From the NCBI GenBank assembly GCA_037176725.1, contig JAZBRS010000077.1, positions 8,308,001-8,372,000 of the forward strand: a stretch of 64,000 bases of DNA. Direction: 5' to 3'. Shown in pieces: positions 10,778 to 21,630 of this stretch (positions are counted from its first letter, which is position 1; each line of letters opens with the position of its first letter). The notes beneath the pieces are model-generated. The model was not told where the DNA came from, searched no databases, and saw only the letters and a program-made list of their open reading frames with translations. The position numbers were made by a program, and so were the translations under genes. This DNA is from Posidonia oceanica. Lineage: Eukaryota > Streptophyta > Magnoliopsida > Alismatales > Posidoniaceae.

Positions 10778-11836
10778 TGTAACGACCTCTAAGTCACTAT
10801 CTCTCAAACCTAGCTACATATTTTTTTTTATCTTTTTAGTTAACATTTATTACTACAAGAGATTAAATCTAACAAATACTATAAACATTGCTATCAGAAA
10901 TAAATCTAATAAACAACTGAAAATAAAACTAACTCATTTACCCAAAACCTCGGATGTATGGTAGCGTGACTTCTTCCTATGTGCACTAATAATACCAGTT
11001 CCTATCTTATACCTGCGAAGACATCAAAATAAAGCACACATGAGTGACCACTAAAAACGGTCACCAAGCACACACCACTCCTAAACACACACAACCAACT
11101 CGACAAACAATGCCGAGGAACCAGGCGTAACTACGCTACAAGCAACAGAACTTCGGCATCTCACCTGGATGCCGCAACACCACACCAGGGCAATTTCCTA
11201 TTGCCAGCAAGTAGCAAAACCTTTTAAACATGCCTTTAAAACCATTCTTTTCTTTATTTCAAACCAAAACTATATGCATGTTCTTTCAAAACCCTTTATG
11301 CACACTTGAAATGGCTGCTCTTGCCTGATCAAGTCCAAAATCACATAGAACTACACAGTCTGAACCCCACGCACTCTCTGTGCAGATCAGATAGTCAACG
11401 GTGTCTAAATGCTTTCAATTGCATTCAGAACACGCAACATAGTAACCACCAAATAGTCAAAAATCCAAAGTCACATTGGCCAAGCAACAACGCAACACAG
11501 GCGCAACAACCACCCTGCCACTCTAGCGCAACCACAACGCCACATAGACGCAAACACCACCTCAAACAAAACACTAACCGTGTGTCATGCTGCCCGGCGT
11601 CAAGCAACCGATACTGGTTACAAGCAGTTCATCGAGGAGCTACCACGGTATCTGTATTGCCATGCACAACCACCTTATGGAGGAGTCTGTCTGTCCCAGC
11701 GTCCTTCCATCTGAAGGACCCTCAAAAGGCTAACCCTACCCGGGAAAGCTGCTCACTCTACACCTGGGCCAGCTGTCCCTCCACCTGAAGGACTAACCAC
11801 AGGGTACACCCTCTCGGCGTCCTAGCCTCTACGGTC

Positions 11837-12042
11837 ACAAAACCACACGAACCTCACCTTAAGCAAACAGCTTGCAGCCCTAGAGGTATCACTCGTCTCT
11901 AAAGGCCGGCCGAGAACCTCAATCTCTTGGTCCTACAAACCCACAAAACACCTGGACCTCACCTTAAGCAAACAGCTTGCAGCCTTAGGGGTATCACTCA
12001 TCCCTGAAGGCAAGCCGAGAGCTCAATTTCTTGGTCCTCGAA
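11837..12042. repeat. Direct repeat of about 100 bp inside S1
   Basis: Two copies, about 11837-11938 and 11942-12042, share CTCACCTTAAGCAAACAGCT, TTGCAGCC, GGTATCACTC and a closing CTTGGTCCT. Confidence 0.8.
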
Positions 12043-12659
12043 ATACTTTTCTAAAACCTTGGGAAGCCATTCCCAAGCACTCCACATTTTCTAAAATCAT
12101 TTGAAAACCATTTAAAATCACCCAATGACACCTTCTAGGTATAGAGTTTACCTAGAAGAGACGTCATAGAAACTAGAACAATGGTCTTGAAGTCCCGTTC
12201 AACTTACAAGACCGAATGCCAATACCAAACACACTCAAAACTCTAAGTCCTGGTGCCAATGTGTAAGATGCCTACTAGCCTATGTCTTACATAAGACACA
12301 GCCAGCTTAGTGTCAAACACCCAAATAGTACCACTGAATACCTCATTCAGTGTACCACACCAAACACCAAGTCAACATCTAATCCTAGGGTTAAATCATG
12401 ATTTCTAATGTTCATCTAAACCACTTATGGGAAAACTTAGTATTTCTAAGTTCTATAATCTTTTATATCAACTACAATATAAGTGGGATCTTGTTAATTC
12501 ATTTTAGGCATTCCTTAGAATCATTCTAATGATTATCCTAATCATTATTATGCTATAATTACCTACAAGATTAATAAAATATTAAATATACTAGAAACCA
12601 CAAAAAAAAGTCAATAAGGACCCCCATGCAATTAATCATGCAAATAAAAGGTTGAAAAA

Positions 12660-12912
12660 CATTTCTCACAAAAGCTAGGGACTGAAATGCAAGTTCCACA
12701 AAGTTCAGGGACTAAAAAGTAACTATTCACCAAACTCAGGGACCAAAAAGTAATTTAAATATAAAGTTAGAGACCTAAATGCAAACTAAACATAAAACTA
12801 GGGACTAAAATGTAATTTTCACAAAACATAAGGACTTAAATGAAAATATAATATAAAAGTTAGAGACTTAATTGTAATAAATATATAAAACTAGGGATTT
12901 AAGTGCAGACTT
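12660..12912. repeat. Minisatellite, about 40-bp unit, inside S1
   Basis: Six or more degenerate units carry AGGGACTAAAATGTAA-type cores separated by A-rich spacers (for example near 12670, 12708, 12740, 12800, 12830 and 12890). Confidence 0.7.
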
Positions 12913-12989
12913 AATTGACAGCTGAGATGCACAGTAATATCATTTAAACCACACTTAAATTTTTGATGCTAAAAATCAACCATTTCACC

Positions 12990-13260
12990 AAAGATTGCAA
13001 ACCATATACCGAATTGAAGATCTCGACGAGCTCTACAATCCGGGACAAAAATCACAAAGATTTGTTGAACGGATCGCAAGAAATCACCAGTCAAAACTCA
13101 TGGGCCTTAACTATTACACTATTCACTAGAAAATTCAAACCATTGCCGAACACACCACAAACAACCAAAAATCACAAACAATATACCAAATTGAAGATCT
13201 AGAGATGATCTTCCATTTAAGACAAAAATCATCAAGATCCATTACCTGTAGCCCAAGAAA
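12990..13260. repeat. Second direct repeat inside S1
   Basis: CAAACCATATACCGAATTGA...GATCT near 12998 recurs as CAAACAATATACCAAATTGA...GATCT near 13178. Each is followed by GACAAAAATCA and AAGAT. Confidence 0.65.
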
Positions 13261-14145
13261 ACACCAAGCAAAGCAAACAGGCACTATTCATGCCACACCT
13301 CAGCAGACACCATTAAAAGCTCCGTAGATTATCCATAAATTTTCCAAAAATCAACCAAGCATCTACACACATCAAATCCACACTATCATGCTCCTACAAT
13401 CAACCCAGATCTACGAGGTGTGTACAATTCACCAGCGACAATCCTTGGTTGCGATGGTGGTGGCGGAATGACAACGCGTTCCCCTTCTCTCCTTGGAAGC
13501 TCTGGATCTCCTCCTCTCGGTGGTAGTGATGGCAACGATGGCGGCATGGCAGTGGCACACACACACTCTCTCTCTTTATAAGAAAAGGGAGGAGAAGAGT
13601 GAAGAAGAAGAATAAGAAGGGGGAGAAAGAATAAGGAGAAGAAGAAGAAGCCGAGAAAGAACCCATGCATGTGTTTGTGGGGCACGGGTGCATGTGTACA
13701 ACCACAGGTCCAACACTCAACAACCCTATGTACCAACGCCGAGACCCCACGGTAACCAACTCCAACCCATTGCCACATGCATGCAAGGCCACGAGCATAG
13801 AACCACAACCACTTACGACTCAAGTGGCTCGTGCAAGAAGAGAACAACCTCCAAGGCATGCCAACCGACCACGACAGCCCAGAATGGACCCTCAAGACCC
13901 CCACAAGGGTCCACATAACTACTCATCCTCAAACACCAAAGTACCACATCCAAAACTAAGCTGCGATGCCAAATTCACTCAAACGCAGCTTAAGTTCTAG
14001 GTCTTGCATGTTGCACTTTCCGTGCCAGCAACCTGCGGCAGGAAACTGCGGTAACAAACCGCGCAATCAATACATGGCTGACCCAGAAATCCAGATCAAA
14101 TACTGGCCTAAAATGCTGCCTCCAAATCTGGGTCGTTACAATGAT

Positions 14146-14950
14146 GGCCTCAATCTTGTGCGATTGTGACTCTATGGCCTCAATTAGGGCTGAGTGTATG
14201 TTTTGTTTCTTTGTTGTTTCCTATTTATTTGTTCTTGGTGATTGATTGATCGTGTGTTTGGGGAGTGTGGTTTGTTCCGTCAGTCCAGGCTGTGACACCA
14301 TTGTATTGTTTCGTTTGTTGGTGCCCTTAAGCTTGCTCGGGCAATCCTGGTCTATTTTGTGTGTTTATGTGTCCCTTGAGCTATATGCTTGGGCTTTTTT
14401 TTTGTACTTGCTCCTTGTTTATTCATATATACATATACACTTGAAGGCTTGCCCTTTTTTTGCTCTTGCAAAAAAAAGGAGAAGAAGAAGACAACAAAAA
14501 ATTAAAAAGTAGCTGTAAAAACCTGTTGAAGGTTAAGGAAACCTGTTGACGATGATGGCTAAAGGAAATAGACTGGAAGTGGGAGTAGGAGTATACATCA
14601 AGGGTTTTACTTTTTAATGATAGGAATGAGAATTTCAAAAAGAATTTAAAATTTCCACCCATTTTGATGGTTTTATAAGTTTTGTAATAAAATGTCCCTT
14701 GCACTTGGTATAAAGTCAATGAGAAATTTGTGGAACATTGACTAACCCATCATTGTGAAATCTCTTTAAAAAAAGTCCTCATGACTAGCCTAATACTTTA
14801 AAGTCCCACAAAAATGGTCCCCATGACTAACCTAGTACTTTATAAAGTCCTCGTAAAAAAGTGCACATACTAACCTAGAACTTGAGAATTGCCATGAACT
14901 CACTTTGTCATGATCCCAGTCGTGACAGTCCAAAAATCCAAAATACCATC
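14146..14950. other. Unclassified flank between S1 and LTR F
   Basis: 14146-14520 continues the sequence left of S1 and ends in an A-rich purine tract (GCAAAAAAAAGGAGAAGAAG). 14520-14950 is AT-rich with short repeats around AGTCC.CA.GACTA.CCTA (14775, 14815, 14845). No gene is recognised. Confidence 0.3.
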
Positions 14951-15560
14951 TGTAGATGTGGAAAATGGGGGTGGATGAAGATGAAGTAGTCGGCACTTCC
15001 ATGACGTCGTCTACTTGATGTGATCGTCACTCGCTGATGGGCTGACAAGACGCTTGGGGGAGATGTGGAGGATGTGGGTCGTCGGCTTACTTGATTAGCG
15101 GCAGGATGCTGTCCAGCGGCGTCCTCGTGCTAGGGAGCGGTTCCTTTCCTTCAAAACAACAAGAATAGATCTAGATGAGTCTGGGTGTAGTAAATAGACT
15201 AGATTAGCGAGAAATAACATAAGCAAAAGGTAGCTAATACTAACCGGGGTGGTTCCCCGCATGCAAATGCAATGGGTCCTATCTAAGGAATGCAAAATGA
15301 AATAAACAAGTAGAATGGAAGAAATACTCCATTCACCCTCGTGCTATGAGCTATGGGATGAGGAAGTGGAGGCACGGTCGGAGCTCCGGCTAGGCTCGGG
15401 ATCTCTGGGATCTAGGATTGATGATGATCTTTGGGATCTAGGATTGATGATGATCTTTGGGATCTAGGATTTTAGAAGATGATTCTCACCCTTGGGTTTG
15501 TCTCTTCTAGCTCTCTCTCCTTTTGGAAGTGCCTCCCCCTGAGCACTGGCTCATGGGGTC

Positions 15561-15568
15561 TATTTATA
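15561..15568 (-). promoter_or_regulatory. TATA box of LTR F
   Basis: TATAAATA on the minus strand within CACCTATAAATAGACC, about 900 bp inside the LTR, separates U3 (hairpin cluster) from R/U5. Confidence 0.6.
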
Positions 15569-15813
15569 GGTGTATGGGGGCATGAATGGATCAGATCTAG
15601 GAAGATTCCAGAAAAAAAAAAAGATATTTATAGCTAGTCGTCGAATGTACCAATGCCTAGGACAGATATCTCATCTAAATGATGTGGAAATGACATGGAG
15701 GCACACTGATCGAGTTAAAGAAGGAGTCCACGTTAGCAAGTCGTTGCTCACATAGGCGTCTGAGACTCAGATAATCCTATTTGACTGAGTTGGAGATGTC
15801 CACATCATCAAGT

Positions 15814-16088
15814 CGCTAGTGGAACTAGCGCCTAGCTAGTGTGAGGACGAGATGAAAGATCAGATTTGAAGGGCCAAGATGAGTCCACGACCTATAGTCG
15901 CCGGTGTCACTGGCGCCTAAAACTCAGATATTTCTGCTAGACTGGGTCAAAGAAGGTCGACGTTGGCAGCGATGCCTTGCTGGTGTGCAGACCAGATGAA
16001 AGCTTAGGTTTTGAGGGCCCAGATCTACCCAGGATTCAGTCGCTGATGCCACTGGCACCTACATATTCTAGTCGCCAATAGTAATGGC
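15814..16088. repeat. Hairpin cluster in U3 of LTR F
   Basis: Plus-strand hairpins that begin AGTCGC: CGCTAGT/ACTAGCG (15814-15830, perfect), CGCCGGTG/CACTGGCG (15899-15915, one mismatch) and CGCCAATA/TAATGGCG (16073-16089, one mismatch), with a weaker one at 16039-16060. Arm sequences differ but pairing is kept. Confidence 0.7.
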
Positions 16089-16468
16089 GGCTATTCTATG
16101 TCACCACTAGGGGAGGCAACTATCTAGTCTTTTTGCATTTTTAGCCCTATCTTTTATTTTAATCCAGAGAAACATGTTAAAAGCCCGGAAAACTTCAGAA
16201 ATTCCATGAAATCATGGAAACATCCTATCTAACTCAGATCTGCCACTAATTTGAGTAGAAACAAAAGGTACTCAGACCTGCCACTAGTCTGAGTGAGTTA
16301 GCTTTGCCACAGCTCATGTCCTAGAGTCAAGTAAAATCAAGCGATGTTTTAAACAAATCACGGAAAATCTGGAAAATATGTTATTATGCCTTAGTTGTGT
16401 GATCTGGGGCGCCTCAAAGGTTCCTATCCTTCAAGAACTCTAGGAAATGCGAAAATGGGATATCTACA

Positions 16469-17100
16469 GATGCCCCTCCTTGGAGTTGATCTTGGCACAA
16501 GATCAGCTCCAAGGTAAGAACGATGTCCCATTAAGCATTTCCTGAAGAAGAGAGCTCTATCTCAAACAATCTACCACTAGGGTAACTAAAAGAAAAAAGA
16601 AAGGGTGAACCGAAAGGTTCGATTAAAATGCCATCATATTGAAGACTCAGGCATGGAGGGGTCATGTTGGTTTCAGAGCTATGTCACAGCCGGTGTCATG
16701 ACCAGGTCAACCATGTAGAGATACTTCAATGGGGCAAGAACTAAGGAGGAGATCGTAGGGAGTTACCCTGTCACGATCGAAAGGAAGTGCTCTTGTGGCA
16801 TCTTGTTTGAGACTTTACTCAGATTGGAATTGATAAAAGGATAAGTAGGAATAGATTGGCTCTGGGAGGATCACATGTCCTAAGGGTTTCTAACACTCAT
16901 GAAGAACATTTGCTCCGTCTATGCTCCACTTCCAATGATATGAGAAATAATGTATGGATGCATGATTCAAGCAAACAAATGCAAATGCAAGGTCAACACA
17001 CAATTGGAAATCAAAACATCGAAATCCATGCAAGGCGATGTAAATCAAATAAAGAAGGCTGCAGGAACCAACAGAGGATGATAATTGATGAGAAAATAGA
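16469..17100 (-). mobile_element. Polypurine tract and internal 3' remnant of element F
   Basis: AAGGAGGGGCATC beside the LTR start is the polypurine tract. The adjoining sequence is non-coding. The upper limit is unclear because LTR C begins somewhere near 17.1-17.5 kb. Confidence 0.5.
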
Positions 17101-18634
17101 GAAACTGGACTCTGCATACGGTCAACTCTGGTTCAAGTGGCGCACTGGATCTAGTTACCTTATACATGTGCCCAAAGGTAACGAGTATAATATACGTTAG
17201 ATCCTGTCGCTCATAGGACGTGTTTCCAGAGTTACAGAGAGACCACAGATCTCAAAGCATAAATACTTGGCATATAAGGATAAAACCAAGCAAACAGATA
17301 TTGAATAGACCAAAAGAGGATGCAAGACAATCATAGAAAGACTGCAAAAGACAAAAAGCAAGTCGGTTGAGGAACTGTTCTGGTTCCGGGCTACATGCCA
17401 ATAAGTCGTGTTGGATAGTGACGCTGGATAGATGTGCCCAAAGGTAATGCCATATCCCGACGTCGAATCCTGCCGCTTATCTTGTTCGCACTAGGAAACT
17501 CAGATGAGACTGCAGCCTCGTTGCACAATTAAGCGATATGCAAGATTGAAAGCTACAAAGTGATGATCAACGAAGCTATAGGAGATGAAAATGCATCACA
17601 GGGAGCAAAGAAATGAAGGAAAGCATGCATGCAATGGCCTCCCGACCTCGACTGCAACTCACGGGAAAGAAATGGGTCACCGGTCGCTGTCGCGGCCAGA
17701 GACCCAATCCAGCATTGCTGTGGGCTTACGTTGGAGGTCGTGGAGGTCGAACGGGTCCTCTGGATGCAATGCAAGTGTAAAAACACAAAAGAAAGCAAGC
17801 TTCTCGTCGGCGGCGAGGTAAAATCGGGAAAACAACGATGAAAGCAAAGCTAAATGATACCACAAAGCATGTAAAAGCTAAAGCTATGCTAAGGGATAAG
17901 GATGCTCACTTGTGGAGAGTTGACACGTGTTCTCGGTGGAATGCAGCGAACTCCGGGATGTTGGGTTGCGAGGGAATTCCAATGGAATGTGAGGATTTTG
18001 GGGCTTGAGGACTTGAGATTTTTAGACCTTAAGACCACGAGAATGGAGGGATTCAATTGTGTTTTATAGGGTGGCCGGAGGCGCGGATGTCGTTGGTTAA
18101 CGACGTGGGCGTTGCATGGCTCGGATTCAAACGGTGTGGGATATGATGGGAAATGGATTTTGGATGGAGGTTTGGATCGTCTGGATGCAATGTGGTGCAC
18201 CAGTAGATCCGTGACGACCAATGGGGAATGTGGATCGAAGGTTCACCCAAGTCGAATGGCAAAAGAATCCTTCTGTCAGTTTTAACTGAACAGAGCATCG
18301 CGCCAGCAATACGAGCCAGAACAATGCGCTGCTTTTCTACGTTTCACATAGCCACTGGTTGATGCCGTCTTCTATAGACGTCAGGATGTGACACCGTCTA
18401 GAGATGCTAAGGCTGCATCAGAAGTCAGTAGCTGGATTCTGAGCTCATTCTAGGGTATACCGGGCTGTTGGTGGACCTGGGCTTTGTTGTGAGTTGGGTT
18501 TTGATGGGTTTGTGGTGTGAGGTGGCTTTTGGGATGGTTTGTTGGGATCTAGAGTGGGGTTAAGTCCACTGTAACCAAGCTTGCTCCTCTGGAAGCGTCC
18601 ATTGACGAGAACCTATAAAAATGGGGTGTCTACA
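17100..18634 (-). mobile_element. 3' LTR of element C (minus orientation; lower boundary uncertain)
   Basis: On the minus strand the LTR starts TGTAGACACCCCATTTTT (18634), directly after a polypurine tract at 18635-18650. A TATA box sits near 18065 and a weak hairpin (CGTCT/AGACG, 18366-18380) lies about 250 bp from the LTR start. I cannot fix the far end. A 50-bp motif containing TTACCTTTGGGCACAT (minus strand) occurs twice, near 17170 and 17440, close to where the R/U5 end is expected. Confidence 0.55.
18061..18069 (-). promoter_or_regulatory. TATA box of LTR C
   Basis: CTATAAAAC on the minus strand, about 570 bp from the LTR start, in the same relative place as in S2 and B. Confidence 0.55.
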
Positions 18635-18650
18635 GATGCCCCTCCCTGAG
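18635..18650 (-). other. Polypurine tract of element C
   Basis: Minus strand CTCAGGGAGGGGCATC abuts the LTR start TGTAGACACC. This is the expected second-strand primer site, so the element's interior lies above 18650. Confidence 0.75.
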
Positions 18651-19212
18651 CGAGGTCACGGGAACCAAGACTGCTGCTCAGGGTTGACAAGACACCCCAC
18701 CCGAGTTAGAGCGATGCAACCAATGCTCATGCGAATGCTGATGATGATGCTGATGCTGATGTTGATGTGCGCCGAACTCCACTCGAGAATGTGCGGGGTT
18801 GCGCGATGCTGCTAGGGATGATGTTAACCCATGCTGAGCTCTGTGCGGCTCTAAGCGAAGGCGATGCTGTTGCATGCGATGCTGATCCTACTAGGAATGC
18901 ATGATGCGGTGTGTGTGCTGAGCCTGAACGGCTCTAAGCGATGCTATGATGCTAACTCTCTGAGGACATTTGCAGAGGGCGATGCCATGCCATGATCATT
19001 GATGCTATGCTATATGATGCAATGAGTGGTGAGTTGACGAACTCAACACCGGATAATGGGGTTATCGGCCCAAGGAGTTGACGGACTCTTCGCCGGATAG
19101 TTTGGGTTATCGGCCTACAAGCAAAAGAGAAACGATACCGAGGCAATTAAAAAGATGCCCCTGGTATTGGGAAACGGATACCAAGGGCGAGCAAAAAGTT
19201 CCTGGCATCGAA
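18651..19212 (-). mobile_element. 3' non-coding interior of element C
   Basis: Matches the equivalent stretch of C' (33093-33720): GACTGCTGCTCAGGGTTGACA, GAGTTGACGGACTC, GGATAGTTTGGGTTATCGGC and AGATGCCCCTGGTATTGGG blocks occur in the same order. No coding capacity. Confidence 0.65.
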
Positions 19213-19410
19213 AAGGCGACAGACAGTGTGACGGGTGTCATCTGAGCAGTTTGGGCTGCCAGCCCGAGCAGACATTTGACGGTTGTCGACCGAGCAGTAA
19301 GGGGTGCCAGCCCAAGCAGACACTTTAACGGTTGTCGACCGAGTAGTTAGGGCTGCAGCCCGAGCAGACACTTTAACGGTTGTCAACCGAGCAGTTAGGG
19401 CTGCTAGCCC
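19213..19410. repeat. Minisatellite, about 58-bp unit, 3.5 copies
   Basis: Unit core GACGGTTGTCGACCGAGCAG, then T(A/T)(A/G)GGGCTGCCAGCCCGAGCAGACA, repeated from 19213 to 19410. One unit survives near 33718 in C' and one near 20430. Confidence 0.85.
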
Positions 19411-19419
19411 AAAGCGAGG

Positions 19420-20340
19420 CTCCGAAGAGGCGTGCATAAGAGAGAACTTGTCCTCGTCCAGGGAACGAAGAGACAAGACAGGCGAGACTTCGAAGAGGCA
19501 CACAAAAAGAGGCTTGTCCTTGTCCAGGGAATGAGGAGACAAGGCAAGTGAGACTTTGAAGAGGCATGCAAAAGGAGGCTTGTCCTCATCTAGGGAACGA
19601 GGAGACAAGGCAAGAGACTCCGAATAGGCACGCAAAAGGAGGGCTTGTCCTCGTCTAGGGAACGAGGAGACAAGGCAAGCGAGACTCCGAAGAGGCACGC
19701 AAAAGGAGACTTGTCCTCATCCAGGGAACGAGGAGACAAGGCAAGTGAGACTCCGAAGAGGCACACAAAAGGAGGCTTGTCCTCGTCTAGGGAATGAGGA
19801 GACAAGGCAAGCGAGACTCCGAAGAGGCACGCAAAAGGAGGGCTTGTCCTCTTCCAGGGAACGAGGAGACAAGGAAAGCGAGACTCCAAAGAGGCACGCA
19901 AAATGAGGCTTGTCCTCGTCCAGGGAACGAGGAGACAAGGCAAGTGAGACTTCGAAGAGGCACGCAAAAGGAAGCTTGTCCTCGTCTAGGGAACGAGGAG
20001 ACAAGGCAAGTGAGGCTCCGAAGAGGCATGCAAAAGGAGACTTGTCCTCGTCTAGGGAATGAGGAGGCAAGGCAAGAGAGACTCCGAAGAGGCATGCAAA
20101 AGGAGGCTTGTCCTCGTCCAGGGAACGAGGAGACAAGGCAAGTGAGACTCCAAAGAGGCATGCAAAAGGAGGCTTGTCCTCAAACAAGGAAGCAAGCAGG
20201 CAGGACTCCAAAGAGGCACGCAAAGGGCTTGTCCTCAAACAAGGAAGCAAGCAGGCGGGACTCCAAAGAGGCACGCAAAGGGCTTGTCCTCAAACAAGGA
20301 AGTAAGCAGGTGGGACTCCAAAGAGGCACACAAAGGGCTG
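19420..20340. repeat. Minisatellite, about 66-bp unit, about 12 copies plus shorter variants
   Basis: Unit core AGGCACGCAAAAGGAGGCTT then GTCCTCGTCCAGGGAACGAG and GAGACAAGGCAAGTGAGACT. It repeats every 64-67 bp to about 20160, then as a variant of about 55 bp with GTCCTCAAACAAGGAAGCAA. As 66 is divisible by three, several frames stay open on both strands; these long ORFs (up to about 185 codons) are by-products, not genes. Confidence 0.9.
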
Positions 20341-21470
20341 AAATGTGATAAGTTTCGGACCTATCGACCGCGAAGATAACGGGAATACTTTTATCTGGCA
20401 ATATGGCAAAGGTCCAGAGACGATCCCGTGACAGTTAGGGTTGTCAGCCTGGGGGAACGGCTGCGACTTCTGCGCTGATAGGAGCATCTATGCAATTAAG
20501 CTGAACTGTAGGGGAGCTGTTGCAATTTACCCAATCAAAGGGTCTCTGGTGCTTCTGACTGATTGTCTGATGCTCTGAAAGGTATATCAGACTGAGGAGG
20601 CTCTCATGGCGATGCCCAAGGCTGTGCAGAGTGCTTCGAGGTATATTTCGCAGTTTTGCGGAAAGATAGGTGCTTAAATGTAAACTTTCTGTCTGGTGCA
20701 CATGGAAATATTTGCCGGTCCTGATGACAAATGCTGGATGTGATGGTTGTGTCCTCTGTGGAGAGGCTGTTCTGAATGATTCTAGCATTGATCCGATCGG
20801 ACTTTGAAATTTCGGGAAACTACGGGGACTTTTCTGCAATTTTCCCGTTCAGTGATTTCTACTGAAAGTTCTCTGATTTTGCAACCCTGCTAGGTTTGCG
20901 GGTGCCATCCTCAAGATTTTGAGGGGTGCTGCTAAGAAATTCGCTTGAGACTTGGGCTATTCCGATGCTTCTGCAAAAGTTAAGGGCTTGATTGCAGTTT
21001 CTGAAATTTGAGGGAGTGTTCTGCCATTCTGCTAACTCCACTGCTTTGCTACTCATTCTGGGTGCGTTTGCAACTAATGCACTGATACTGACCATGACTT
21101 GGCACCTTGGCCAACTATTGGTTGCCGTTCTAGCATTTTGCCAAACTTGAGGGCCTGTTTGCAATTTACACCTCTCCAAGGGTTTTTTAAGCAATTTTTG
21201 CTGATCTTGGGTTGTGATCACAACCTTAGGGACTTGTTTTGCAATTCCGCATATGTGCCCAGACCTCGAGTGCAATTTTGCAAAAGTTTGGGGACTAGAT
21301 TGCAATTTTAGTAAATTGCACTTTGAACCCTATGCATGGCACTGTGTACGTGAGGGGATGCTATCCAACTTCTCTTGAGAATTCTGAAATGGTGGGTCCC
21401 ACCAAAAAACCAATATTTTGTAGTTTTCAACTGATTGCCAACTTGATCCATTTGATCTTCCAAACTTTAT
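20341..21470. other. Non-coding interior of element C
   Basis: No recognisable gene on either strand. The stretch is rich in TTGCAATTT/GCAATTTAC motifs that recur in intron 1 of the adjacent mobile-domain gene (22.5-22.95 kb). It probably includes that gene's promoter. Confidence 0.4.
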
Positions 21471-21630
21471 TCAAATGAAAAAAAATGCAAATGAACTAAT
21501 TTCAAACCGTTTTCTCCCCTCATTCTTCTCTTCTTTTTTTTCATTTTCCCATTCCACTGATACACTCGGCCGTTTCCTCTTCCTCTCTTCCGACTCTTCT
21601 CCTCCTCTTCCTCCTCCTTCTCCAGTGAAG

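Larger units (their letters stand above)
10778..14140. mobile_element. Solo LTR S1 with 5-bp target duplication
   Basis: The element begins TGTAACGACC (10778) and ends GGTCGTTACA (14140), a perfect 10-bp terminal inverted repeat with TG...CA ends. It is flanked by ATGAT at 10773-10777 and 14141-14145. At 3363 bp with no gag or pol, it is best read as a solo LTR left by LTR-LTR recombination. Inside are a near-100-bp direct repeat, a 40-bp minisatellite and a second long duplication. A TATA-like TTTATAAG at 13575 is nearly palindromic, so I leave orientation open. A long non-autonomous LTR element is the alternative. Confidence 0.8.
14951..16468 (-). mobile_element. LTR of element F (minus orientation)
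   Basis: On the minus strand it starts TGTAGATATCCC (16468) and ends CCACATCTACA (14951), giving TGTAGAT...ATCTACA termini. A purine-rich tract AAGGAGGGGCATC lies directly outside at 16469-16482, which makes this the 3' LTR. It holds a TATA box near 15565 and a group of short hairpins upstream of it (15730-16090). The 15410-15475 stretch has a triplicated GATCTAGGATT-type unit. Length is 1518 bp. Confidence 0.75.

Noticed and set aside
13386..13916. A 176-codon minus-strand ORF in solo LTR S1
   Set aside because: Composition is that of purine/pyrimidine-rich LTR DNA, several frames are open, and no domain is recognisable.
19590..20348. Several ORFs of 125-185 codons on both strands
   Set aside because: They are frames of a 66-bp minisatellite with no stop in the unit; no domain, and both strands are open equally.
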